From Candidatus Nitrosopumilus sp. (GTDB lineage Archaea; Thermoproteota; Nitrososphaeria; Nitrososphaerales; Nitrosopumilaceae), in assembly GCA_025699075.1 (NCBI GenBank), contig JAILWG010000001.1, forward strand, positions 310,001 to 374,000: a stretch of 64,000 nucleotides of DNA, written 5' to 3'. Shown in pieces: positions 43,844 through 51,214 of the stretch (its first letter is position 1; each line of letters begins with the position of its first letter). The notes below the pieces were generated by a model. That model did not search any database and had not been told where the DNA came from. It saw only the letters and a program-made list of their open reading frames with translations. A program made the position numbers and the translations under genes.

Positions 43844-43999
43844 GTGGGATTTACAAAGACCTGTCCAGTGTGTAATGAAAATTATTTTTCGCTTGTGACA
43901 TACATGTCACATATCAAAAATGTTCACAGCAAAGAGTCTCCAGAAGTGTTTGTAAAAGAATCAGGGGAATTGAAATGGAGATTAAGAAATGATGATTAA
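43844..43999 (+). CDS. C2H2 zinc-finger miniprotein (51 aa)
   Basis: GTG 43844 gives (M)GFTKTCPVCNENYFSLVTY, then MSHIKNVHSK. C-x2-C-x12-H-x4-H is a canonical C2H2 finger. A CTAATATG box at about 43815-43822 is centred 26 bases upstream, giving a leaderless GTG start. Its end overlaps the start of the XRE-CBS gene by 11 bases, so the two are probably co-expressed. Confidence 0.65.
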   Translation: MGFTKTCPVCNENYFSLVTYMSHIKNVHSKESPEVFVKESGELKWRLRNDD

Positions 44000-44615
44000 T
44001 ATTTCAAAAACACCAGAAACCAAATTTTTAAATCATTCAAAATCATCACAAAAAGGATTGTTACCTAGAATTGATTCAATAAAACAAATTAGACAAAAGA
44101 TAGGCATCACTCAAAAAAAACTTGCCGCGATGACAGGAGTAAGTACATCAATGATAAATCAAATTGAATCAGGTCGTAGTCAACCAAGCTACGATACAGC
44201 TAAAAAGATTTTTGAGAGCCTAGCAAAGCTAGAAGGAGAATCATCATCTCACACGGCAGGAGATTTTTGTAGTAGAGACATTGTAAAATTAAAACCAACA
44301 AACACACTTCACGATGCAATTAAAAAAATGCACGAACTTTCAATTAGTCAAATTCCTGTTTTTGAGAATTCAGATGTAGTAGGAGTTGTATCAGAGGATG
44401 GAATTGTAAAACATTTGGCAGATTTGGGGGAAGCAGAACTAAAAAAAGCAAAATTGGCAGATACCATGGATTCAGTTCCACCAATAGTGGATTTCGATAC
44501 ACCTGCAAATGTTCTAGTTCCACTGATAAGATATTCTAAATGCATTCTAGTTTCAAAAAAATCAAAAATTATCGGAATAATCACAGCTTCTGATACTTTG
44601 AAAATGATGGAATGA
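43989..44615 (+). CDS. XRE-type HTH regulator with CBS domain pair
   Basis: The product has 208 residues. The helix-turn-helix spans about residues 32-85 (IRQKIGITQKKLAAMTGVST and MINQIESGRSQPSYDTAKKI). Two CBS domains follow (DIVKLKPTNTLHDAIKKMHE and VVGVVSEDGIVKHLADLG, then VPPIVDFDTPANVLVPLI). CBS pairs bind adenine nucleotides, so this is probably an energy-sensing regulator (COG3620 type). It ends directly against the convergent mce gene. Confidence 0.87.
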   Translation: MMINISKTPETKFLNHSKSSQKGLLPRIDSIKQIRQKIGITQKKLAAMTGVSTSMINQIESGRSQPSYDTAKKIFESLAKLEGESSSHTAGDFCSRDIVKLKPTNTLHDAIKKMHELSISQIPVFENSDVVGVVSEDGIVKHLADLGEAELKKAKLADTMDSVPPIVDFDTPANVLVPLIRYSKCILVSKKSKIIGIITASDTLKMME

Positions 44616-45014
44616 TTATGCTTTAGGATGAGAACACAGTTCTGCCAATACACCATGAAGAGATTTTGGATGTATGAAAGTGACTTTAGTTCCTGCAGAG
44701 CCAGGTCTAATTTTTCCCAAGAATTGTATTCCACAGCCCTCCATTCTTTCCACCTCACCTTCAATGTCATCAGTGTCTAATGCCATATGATGCAACCCTT
44801 GACCTTTTTTATCAAGAAATTTCTTAATTGGACTCTCATCATTTGTGGGCTGCATTAATTCAACTCGCCCATTTTCTAAATGAATGATTGCAACTTTAAC
44901 ACCTTCAGACTCTACAGTTTCAAATTCTACAGAATCAACCCCCAATGCTTGCTGGTATATTTTTGCAGATTCCTCTACATCATTTACTGCAATTGCAATA
45001 TGATCAATTTTCAT
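44616..45014 (-). CDS. mce: Methylmalonyl-CoA epimerase
   Basis: The 132-residue protein is a VOC fold made of two beta-alpha-beta3 units. It starts MKIDHIAIAVNDVEESAKIY and has RVELMQPTNDESPI, GQGLHHMALDTDDIEGEVE and KVTFIHPKSLHGVLAELC, which place the His, Glu, His and Glu metal ligands in the usual order. It interconverts (S)- and (R)-methylmalonyl-CoA in the 3-hydroxypropionate/4-hydroxybutyrate cycle. The mutase subunits are at 48238 and 56415. Confidence 0.92.
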   Translation of the reverse strand: MKIDHIAIAVNDVEESAKIYQQALGVDSVEFETVESEGVKVAIIHLENGRVELMQPTNDESPIKKFLDKKGQGLHHMALDTDDIEGEVERMEGCGIQFLGKIRPGSAGTKVTFIHPKSLHGVLAELCSHPKA

Positions 45015-45147
45015 CTAAAATACCCCACAAGATTACAGTATTAATGGATTTATTTTATTTTAAAATATAAAAATAATTAAAATTTTATTTCAAGGCTAGA
45101 ATATTGTACGGGTTTTATTAAGGGTGGAATTATATCATTACTCCACG

Positions 45148-45966
45148 ATGAATGAGTTAAAAGTGAAAAAAGATTTTACAGATATTTACACACAGGATTC
45201 TCCATTTGAATATCTAAAAGAAATGGATAGATTAGATTACGATATTTCAGACTCTACAAAACCATTGTACAATGCCATCATAGAGCAACTTCAAAAAACA
45301 TTATTCAGACCTGTTAATGTTTTAGACTTGGGAAGTTCATATGGAATCAACTCATCATTAATGAAATATGATTTAACAATGTCAGAATTGAATGATTTCT
45401 TTTTAAACGGAACAGAGCCTACAAGAAAAGAGACAAAACAATTCTACGAGGAATGTACAAGTAATGATAATGTAAATTTCTATCAAATTGATATTTCAGA
45501 AGAGGCTCTAAAATTTTCTGAAGAGATGAATTTGTGTGAAAGAGGGATAAATGTTGATCTTGAGGCGGAGAAATTAAATTTACTAGAATCATTTCCGAAA
45601 ATAGATGTAGTTATTGCAACTGGTTGTATTGGTTATATCGGATACAAGGCATTTTCAAATTTACTAAAAGTAATCAAAAATAGGAAATCCAATTATAATG
45701 AATTCAAAAAAGAATATACCGCCCCAATCTTTGCATTCTCGGTTCTCAGGATGTTCGATATGAAAGATATTGAAAAAGTTTTTGAAATGAATGATTATTC
45801 TATTGTAAAAAGTGACATAAAGCCGATACGTCAAAGAAATTTTTCAGATCCTAAAGAAAAAGAACAGACCATCTCCATATTACACGATATGAAAATCAAC
45901 ACTGAAGAATATGAAGACAATGGTAATTTCTACGCCGATTTTTATATTGCAAAATCTAAAAATTAG
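45148..45966 (+). CDS. Predicted SAM-dependent methyltransferase-like protein
   Basis: The product has 272 residues. VNVLDLGSSYGINSSLM (about 57-73) is a class I methyltransferase motif I. NFYQIDISEEALKFSEEMNL and DVVIATGCIGYIGYKAF fit motifs II and IV. The substrate is unknown. The frame opens with GTG 45124, but a TTTTATTA box at about 45113-45120 lies too close to it, so ATG 45148 is preferred. The 130 bases upstream are very AT-rich. Confidence 0.7.
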   Translation: MNELKVKKDFTDIYTQDSPFEYLKEMDRLDYDISDSTKPLYNAIIEQLQKTLFRPVNVLDLGSSYGINSSLMKYDLTMSELNDFFLNGTEPTRKETKQFYEECTSNDNVNFYQIDISEEALKFSEEMNLCERGINVDLEAEKLNLLESFPKIDVVIATGCIGYIGYKAFSNLLKVIKNRKSNYNEFKKEYTAPIFAFSVLRMFDMKDIEKVFEMNDYSIVKSDIKPIRQRNFSDPKEKEQTISILHDMKINTEEYEDNGNFYADFYIAKSKN

Positions 45967-46043
45967 TCCAACATGCTTGTTGAAATAATGGATTAAAGGT
46001 CTAATTAAAAAACTAGAACAGACCATAGTTTTAACGATGTATT

Positions 46044-46175
46044 TTATTTGAAATTTTTGTTCAGATTTACAAAATAATCACATTTCTTTTTTAGCCAATC
46101 CCATTCAGGTCGTTCATCAGATTCTTCATCCACCTTACATCCAAAGGGTTTGATACTATAGATAGTGAACAGCAT
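46044..46175 (-). CDS. 43-residue hypothetical miniprotein
   Basis: ATG 46175 gives MLFTIYSIKPFGCKVDEESD, then ERPEWDWLKKKCDYF. Two cysteines and the Trp-rich EWDW segment look protein-like rather than random. It follows the 67-residue zinc protein on the same strand by 18 bases. The family is not recognised. Confidence 0.4.
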   Translation of the reverse strand: MLFTIYSIKPFGCKVDEESDERPEWDWLKKKCDYFVNLNKNFK

Positions 46176-46193
46176 AGAAATCCATACATGAAA

Positions 46194-46397
46194 TTAATTG
46201 TTTTCAAAATTTTTCTTTTTATGCCTACTTCTAGGTTTTGATCTTAATCGGGTTTTACAACAAGGACATCTACAATCATCAATGTAAAAATAATGAGCAC
46301 ATAATGAACATCGCTTTTGGCCTGTTGAATAACGTAGACCATTTTTAACAGAAACTGTCTTTAGACGTTCACATAATCCAATACAAGCCTGCGCCAT
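46194..46397 (-). CDS. Small zinc-binding protein (67 aa)
   Basis: The product contains CIGLCERL near the N-terminus, CSLCAHYFYIDDCRCPCC in the centre, and a strongly basic tail (RLRSKPRSRHKKK). The cysteine pairs fit a zinc ribbon or treble-clef unit that could bind nucleic acid. Related small proteins are widespread in ammonia-oxidising archaea as far as I recall. Function is unknown. Confidence 0.65.
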   Translation of the reverse strand: MAQACIGLCERLKTVSVKNGLRYSTGQKRCSLCAHYFYIDDCRCPCCKTRLRSKPRSRHKKKNFENN

Positions 46398-46592
46398 AAT
46401 TTAGAAGTGAGTTACAAACCAGAAAAAATAATGAAGGGGATTCTGATTTGTCAGTTATACTTGTTTATTCTCCTCCTTTTGATTCATAATGATAGTATCC
46501 ATTAAGAATAGATATACCAGTAGCAACACAATGTAGCACAGCGTATACTCTAAATTCAAATAGAATTTTTTGAAACAATTACTAAGAATTGT

Positions 46593-47117
46593 TTACATCG
46601 TAGGAAAAACAAGAGTTATTGTGGTTTTACTTAATTTTACTTCTAATTTCTTACCCAGAATATCATAAAACAATTCAGTGGCCAAGGTTTTTACATACAG
46701 AGACCAATTTTTCCCCAGATCATGTTGAATTTTAAATATGACCGTGTTGTTTTTCTTTTCTATATCATGTTGCATCCAAGCAACATTAAGCCATGTTCGT
46801 AGAATCTCTATAAAATCTTCAACAGTGTATTCGCCCTTCATGAAGTTGAGAATATCAGAAAATGTGTCTTTTTCTATCACTTCTGCCAAATGAACGATTT
46901 CTTTTTCAGTCAGTTTCTCAACAGCGTATTTTACAAAAGGCTTTGTCATGGGTAACAATCCAACTTTTCTTTCATATTTCTCCCAAAGAATATGATTGCT
47001 CAATATCTTTGAAATTAAAGCATTAAAATTAATTTTTTCAAGATCTGCTTCTTGTTTTAATTCTTCAATTAAAGAAGAAGGTAATCTAAGAGATACAGTT
47101 TTTGTTTTATCTTCCAA
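46593..47117 (-). CDS. Ribbon-helix-helix regulator with QHDLGKNW C-terminal domain, paralogue 2
   Basis: The product has 174 residues. The DNA-binding part is TKTVSLRLPSSLIEELKQEA plus INFNALISKILSN. The C-terminal domain runs from about residue 55 and contains IVHLAEVIEKDTFSDILNFM and FKIQHDLGKNWSLYVKTLAT. The domain order matches the genes at 28756 and 54025. The start is TTG at 47117, preceded by CCTATATTG on the complementary strand about 19 bases away. The upstream neighbour is a histidine kinase. Confidence 0.7.
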   Translation of the reverse strand: MEDKTKTVSLRLPSSLIEELKQEADLEKINFNALISKILSNHILWEKYERKVGLLPMTKPFVKYAVEKLTEKEIVHLAEVIEKDTFSDILNFMKGEYTVEDFIEILRTWLNVAWMQHDIEKKNNTVIFKIQHDLGKNWSLYVKTLATELFYDILGKKLEVKLSKTTITLVFPTM

Positions 47118-47181
47118 TCCGATTTTCTTTCCTATATTGATGGATATTTGTCTTGAATAAAAAAGATAGGAGTCTTCATGC

Positions 47182-48084
47182 CTAATGTTTCATATGATTT
47201 ATTGGTAAACTGATTGTAAATTTTGTAGGATGATTTTGTACAGATATTTTTCCGTTATGAGCTTCTATAATTCGTTGGCAGCTAACCAGACCCAAGCCAG
47301 TGCCTTCTTGTTTTGTAGTGAACAGAGGATCAAATATTTTTGAGATTGTTTTTTCTGGGATAGGTACGCCAGAATTTTCAAATGAAACTAAAACATTGTC
47401 ATCATCTCGAATTATTTGGATATCTATCTTTCCCAGATTATTCATTGCCTGTATAGCATTAAGAAGAATATTAACAAAAACAACACGTATTGATTCAAAA
47501 TCACAATAGATAGGAACATTGTTTTTGGATTTGTTTACATTCACAGTGCGCGGAATTGTTATTCCCTCTAAAGCAGAGTTTAAAATTTCAGATAAATCAT
47601 TTAATGCAAAATCTAATTTTTTAGTATTTACAAATCCCAATACATCAGTTATTTGATGATCGATTCGATTTATTGAAGTAATGATTGCATTAAATTTGTG
47701 AATTTCTTTCTCATAGATTTCAGGATATTTTGATTTTAAAATCTCAATAGAAGACTGTATCACAGTCAAAGGATTTCGGATATCATGTGCAATTCTAGAT
47801 GAAAGTTCACCTATTGCTTTTAATTTTTCATCTTTGATAATTTTATCGGTTTTTATTTCATCAATTGGAAAAATTTTATCACATTCTGTATTAAATTTCA
47901 TATGATGTTTCTTGACAGATTCAATATCAGGAGCAGAGCAAATACAATGTAAGAGATCTTCTTCGTCATTAAACAACATTTGGTGAACTATGACACCAAA
48001 TTCATCGGCATCATCTTCCAATCCCGCGACTAATTGTTCTTTGGTATATTTGCCCAGTGCATGCATGTCCAAGAAAAGAGGCAT
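47182..48084 (-). CDS. Histidine kinase with N-terminal DUF4242-like domain
   Basis: The product has 300 residues. Residues 1-75 (MPLFLDMHALGKYTKEQLVA, then VIVHQMLFNDEEDLLHCICS) resemble DUF4242, a small ferredoxin-like domain that can bind nickel. A dimerisation helix carries phospho-acceptor H100 in SSRIAHDIRNPLTVI. The ATPase has NILLNAIQAM (N box) and GTGLGL (G box). There is no membrane segment, so it is a cytosolic sensor. Its partner is unknown; a lone receiver is encoded at 33240. Confidence 0.87.
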   Translation of the reverse strand: MPLFLDMHALGKYTKEQLVAGLEDDADEFGVIVHQMLFNDEEDLLHCICSAPDIESVKKHHMKFNTECDKIFPIDEIKTDKIIKDEKLKAIGELSSRIAHDIRNPLTVIQSSIEILKSKYPEIYEKEIHKFNAIITSINRIDHQITDVLGFVNTKKLDFALNDLSEILNSALEGITIPRTVNVNKSKNNVPIYCDFESIRVVFVNILLNAIQAMNNLGKIDIQIIRDDDNVLVSFENSGVPIPEKTISKIFDPLFTTKQEGTGLGLVSCQRIIEAHNGKISVQNHPTKFTISLPINHMKH

Positions 48085-48237
48085 TATGATTCAACCTACG
48101 AAGAGATTAAAAAATGCATGTCTAAACAAAGGATTACACAATCAAAGCAGCGAAATAAATTTTCATCAAAGTTAAATGAGAGGGAAGCATACTTTTAGTT
48201 CAGCGAAATTTTGAAAATTATTACATGAAAGGTCTAA

Positions 48238-49839
48238 CTAAAAGACCTCTTTTGGTCGATATTCTCCAAACACTTCTCGGAATGTATTACTAATTTCACC
48301 AGTGGTAGCATATGCTTTTGCGGCAGTGACAATGTAAGGCATAAGGTTTTCTTCAGTATCAGCAGCGCTTTGCATTGCAGATAATGCTTTTTCTAATTTT
48401 TTAGAATCTCTTTCAGCACGTAGTTTTTTGAGTGCTTTCTTTTGTTGCACTTCAATTCTGCCATCAATTCGCAATAATTCAGGTTGTTCTTCTTCCTCAG
48501 AATACTTGTTAACACCTACAATTATTCTGTCACCATCATCAGTTTCTTTTTTGAGTCTATACGCATTTGCTCTAATTTCAGATTGGAAGAATCCCTTTTC
48601 AATAGCCTTAACAGAGCCACCCATTTTTTGAATTTTTTTGAGATATTTCCAAACTCCATCTTCTATCTGATCACATAGTTCTTCAAGATAGTATGAACCT
48701 GCTAATGGATCAGCAGTTTTTGTAATTCCACTTTCATGAGCTACAATTTGCTGAGTTCTAAGAGCAATTTTTGCAGATTCCTGAGTTGGTAGTGCAAGGG
48801 CTTCATCTCTAGAATTAGTGTGCAATGATTGGGTGCCACCTGCTACTGCAGCCATAGTTTGAATGGCAACACGAACGATATTGTTATTTGGTTGTTGAGC
48901 AGTTAATGACTCACCACTAGTTTGAGTATGGAATTTTAATTGTAATGAACGAGGGTTTTTTGCATGAAACATTTCTTTGAGAATTTTTGCATAAACTTTT
49001 CTTGCAACTCTGAATTTTGCTACCTCCTCAAAGAATTCAATTGTACAACAAAAGAAAAATGACAAACGAGGTGCAAAGTCATCGATTTTTAATCCTTTGT
49101 CAATACAAGTTTGAATATATGCAATAGCATTAGCCAAAGTAAATGCAACTTCTTGAGTTGCAGTACAACCAGCCTCTCTCATATGATAACCGGAAATAGA
49201 AACAGGATACCAAGAAGGAACTTTTTCTGCACAGTATCCAATCATGTCGCCGATTAATCGCATGGAGGGCTGTGGCGGATAAATGTAAGTATTTCTTGCA
49301 ATGTATTCTTTGAGAATATCATTTTGGGTAGTTCCACGAAGTTCATTACTTTTGAATCCTTGAGATTCCCCTACTGCAATATAGTATGCCAACAATGTTG
49401 AGGCAGTAGAATTAATTGTCATTGAAGAACTGACTTTGCCTAATGGAATGCCATCAAATGCAGTCATCATGTCTTTAATGGATGTAATTGACACACCAAC
49501 TTTTCCCACTTCGCCTTCAGCTTGGGGAGAATCTGAATCATATCCAATCTGAGTTGGCAAATCAAAGGCCATACTAAGACCAGTTTGACCTTTTTCGAGC
49601 ATGAATTTGAATCGTTCATTAGTTAGTTTTGCATCACCAAATCCAGAATACTGTCTCATAGTCCAAAATCTATCTCGGAACATCCCAGGATGAATACCTC
49701 TAGTGAAAGGATATTTTCCTGCATCTTCGACAGGTCTCTTTTTTGTAGATTTTTGATAGATTCGTTTTACCGGAAAGTTAGAATCAGTGAAAATTTTCTT
49801 TTCAGGAGTTTTAGATTTAGGGGATTTTTTTACGGCCAT
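48238..49839 (-). CDS. mcmA1: Methylmalonyl-CoA mutase, large (catalytic) subunit
   Basis: The 533-residue TIM-barrel subunit has substrate-binding motifs RFWTMRQYSGFGDA, LSMAFDLPTQIGYDSD and VGVSITSIKDM, and ends without a B12-binding domain, which is encoded separately at 56415. With adenosylcobalamin it isomerises methylmalonyl-CoA to succinyl-CoA in the 3-hydroxypropionate/4-hydroxybutyrate cycle. It starts 4 bases after meaB, so the two are co-transcribed. Confidence 0.94.
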   Translation of the reverse strand: MAVKKSPKSKTPEKKIFTDSNFPVKRIYQKSTKKRPVEDAGKYPFTRGIHPGMFRDRFWTMRQYSGFGDAKLTNERFKFMLEKGQTGLSMAFDLPTQIGYDSDSPQAEGEVGKVGVSITSIKDMMTAFDGIPLGKVSSSMTINSTASTLLAYYIAVGESQGFKSNELRGTTQNDILKEYIARNTYIYPPQPSMRLIGDMIGYCAEKVPSWYPVSISGYHMREAGCTATQEVAFTLANAIAYIQTCIDKGLKIDDFAPRLSFFFCCTIEFFEEVAKFRVARKVYAKILKEMFHAKNPRSLQLKFHTQTSGESLTAQQPNNNIVRVAIQTMAAVAGGTQSLHTNSRDEALALPTQESAKIALRTQQIVAHESGITKTADPLAGSYYLEELCDQIEDGVWKYLKKIQKMGGSVKAIEKGFFQSEIRANAYRLKKETDDGDRIIVGVNKYSEEEEQPELLRIDGRIEVQQKKALKKLRAERDSKKLEKALSAMQSAADTEENLMPYIVTAAKAYATTGEISNTFREVFGEYRPKEVF

Positions 49840-49843
49840 ATTA

Positions 49844-50761
49844 TCACTTTAACAGGGATTTTGTAATTTTATCTCCAGCTAGGAATGGATCTATGTCTTT
49901 GGATTGTAATTTTTTGAGATATTTTGAAAACGTTTTATCGGAAATCAGCATGTCATCAATCTTTTCTTTAATGTTATTTAAAACAATATCTTTTAGTTCG
50001 GTTTCAAGGCGTTCACGATCCTTTGCATCTTTTGATTTCTTTTTAGACTTCATCATATCCTGAAGGGTTTTGGCAAAAACAGTAATTCCAGAATTCTTTT
50101 TTACTGAGGTTTTCAGAATTGTTGGATTTCGTTCAGAATCACCAATGAAATCACGAACAGCATCAAACAGTTGATTTGTTCCAGCCAAATCACTTTTGTT
50201 AATTAGGTAAATATCTCCAATTTCGGTCAAACCCGCTTTAATTGTTTGAATACTATCACCAGTATTAGGATTAAAAACAACTACCGTGATATCTGCAATA
50301 TTTGAAATTTCTACTTCGGTTTGTCCAGCTCCCACACTTTCAATAATAATAGGATTAAATCCAGAATACTCTAAAACACGAATGCTGTTACGCAATGAAC
50401 GAGAAACTGCACCAGTTGCACCCCTAGACGCTATGCTTCTAATGTATGTACCAGAATCCGTAGATTCACTCATCCTAACACGGTCTCCCAGAATAGCTCC
50501 ACCAGTAACATGACTTGTTGGATCAACTGCTAAAACAGCAGGTTTCATTCCTAATTTTTTTAAAGCAATTGCGGTTTTGTTAATCAAGGAGCTTTTTCCA
50601 GCACCTGCAGGGCCAGTAATCCCTACAATCATTGAATTTCCACTCTCTTTGAAAATTTTTTTCAATAATTTTTTAGACTCATTGGGATCATTTTCTACAA
50701 TAGTTATCGCTTTTGCGATAGCACCGCGTTTACCTTTTTTTAGATCAACCAGCAAATCCAA
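49844..50761 (-). CDS. meaB: MeaB/ArgK-type mutase chaperone GTPase
   Basis: The 305-residue G3E GTPase has the P-loop GITGPAGAGKSSLINK (about 47-62), the Mg site DPTSHVTGGAILGDRVRM, VESVGAGQTEVE and base-recognition motif NKSDL. It protects and reactivates the cobalamin-dependent mutase. It is directly upstream of mcmA1. The start is TTG at 50761. Confidence 0.94.
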   Translation of the reverse strand: MDLLVDLKKGKRGAIAKAITIVENDPNESKKLLKKIFKESGNSMIVGITGPAGAGKSSLINKTAIALKKLGMKPAVLAVDPTSHVTGGAILGDRVRMSESTDSGTYIRSIASRGATGAVSRSLRNSIRVLEYSGFNPIIIESVGAGQTEVEISNIADITVVVFNPNTGDSIQTIKAGLTEIGDIYLINKSDLAGTNQLFDAVRDFIGDSERNPTILKTSVKKNSGITVFAKTLQDMMKSKKKSKDAKDRERLETELKDIVLNNIKEKIDDMLISDKTFSKYLKKLQSKDIDPFLAGDKITKSLLK

Positions 50762-50806
50762 TATACAATAAATGATTCAGAGGTGCAATAAAATCTTGTA
50801 TACGAT

Positions 50807-51214
50807 CTAGGGGACAGCATAGATTACAGGAGGAATAGATTCTCCCAAAGGATGAATCTCAGTTTTTAATTGAATATGACCAAAATCTTCATGATCAATT
50901 TCTAAAACTATAGGATGGACAGCCCAACCATATTTTGGTTTGGTGGGAAATGGAACAATTTCTATAAACTCTGAATCAGAGAATGTTTTTTGAAATGATT
51001 CATCCATGCCAAGAATTTCCAACACGACACCAGTGGTTTTATCAGAATTATCAAAAAAGGAAATTTCAACATATCCAGATTCATAGTAAATTGCTTCTAC
51101 TTGAAATGTTTCGCGAAGGGCATCCTTATCATCAGATGCACCCCCAGTCAAGAAAATAATTGCCAAAATTGTAAAGACTCCAAGAAAAATTGGAGGACCA
51201 AGTTTTTTAGCCAT
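50807..51214 (-). CDS. Membrane-anchored hypothetical protein (135 aa)
   Basis: One N-terminal helix (IFLGVFTILAIIFLTGG, about 9-25) anchors a small beta-rich outer domain (AIYYESGYVEISFFDNSDKT). Its start overlaps the end of the M1 aminopeptidase gene by 8 bases. The family is not recognised. A Pro-rich C-terminus ends the protein. Confidence 0.6.
   Translation of the reverse strand: MAKKLGPPIFLGVFTILAIIFLTGGASDDKDALRETFQVEAIYYESGYVEISFFDNSDKTTGVVLEILGMDESFQKTFSDSEFIEIVPFPTKPKYGWAVHPIVLEIDHEDFGHIQLKTEIHPLGESIPPVIYAVP

Noticed and set aside
46440-46592. Short hydrophobic frame (TTG 46559, about 33 residues with one membrane-like helix)
   Set aside because: No promoter at the right distance, a competing frame in the same place, and no domain signal; not enough support.
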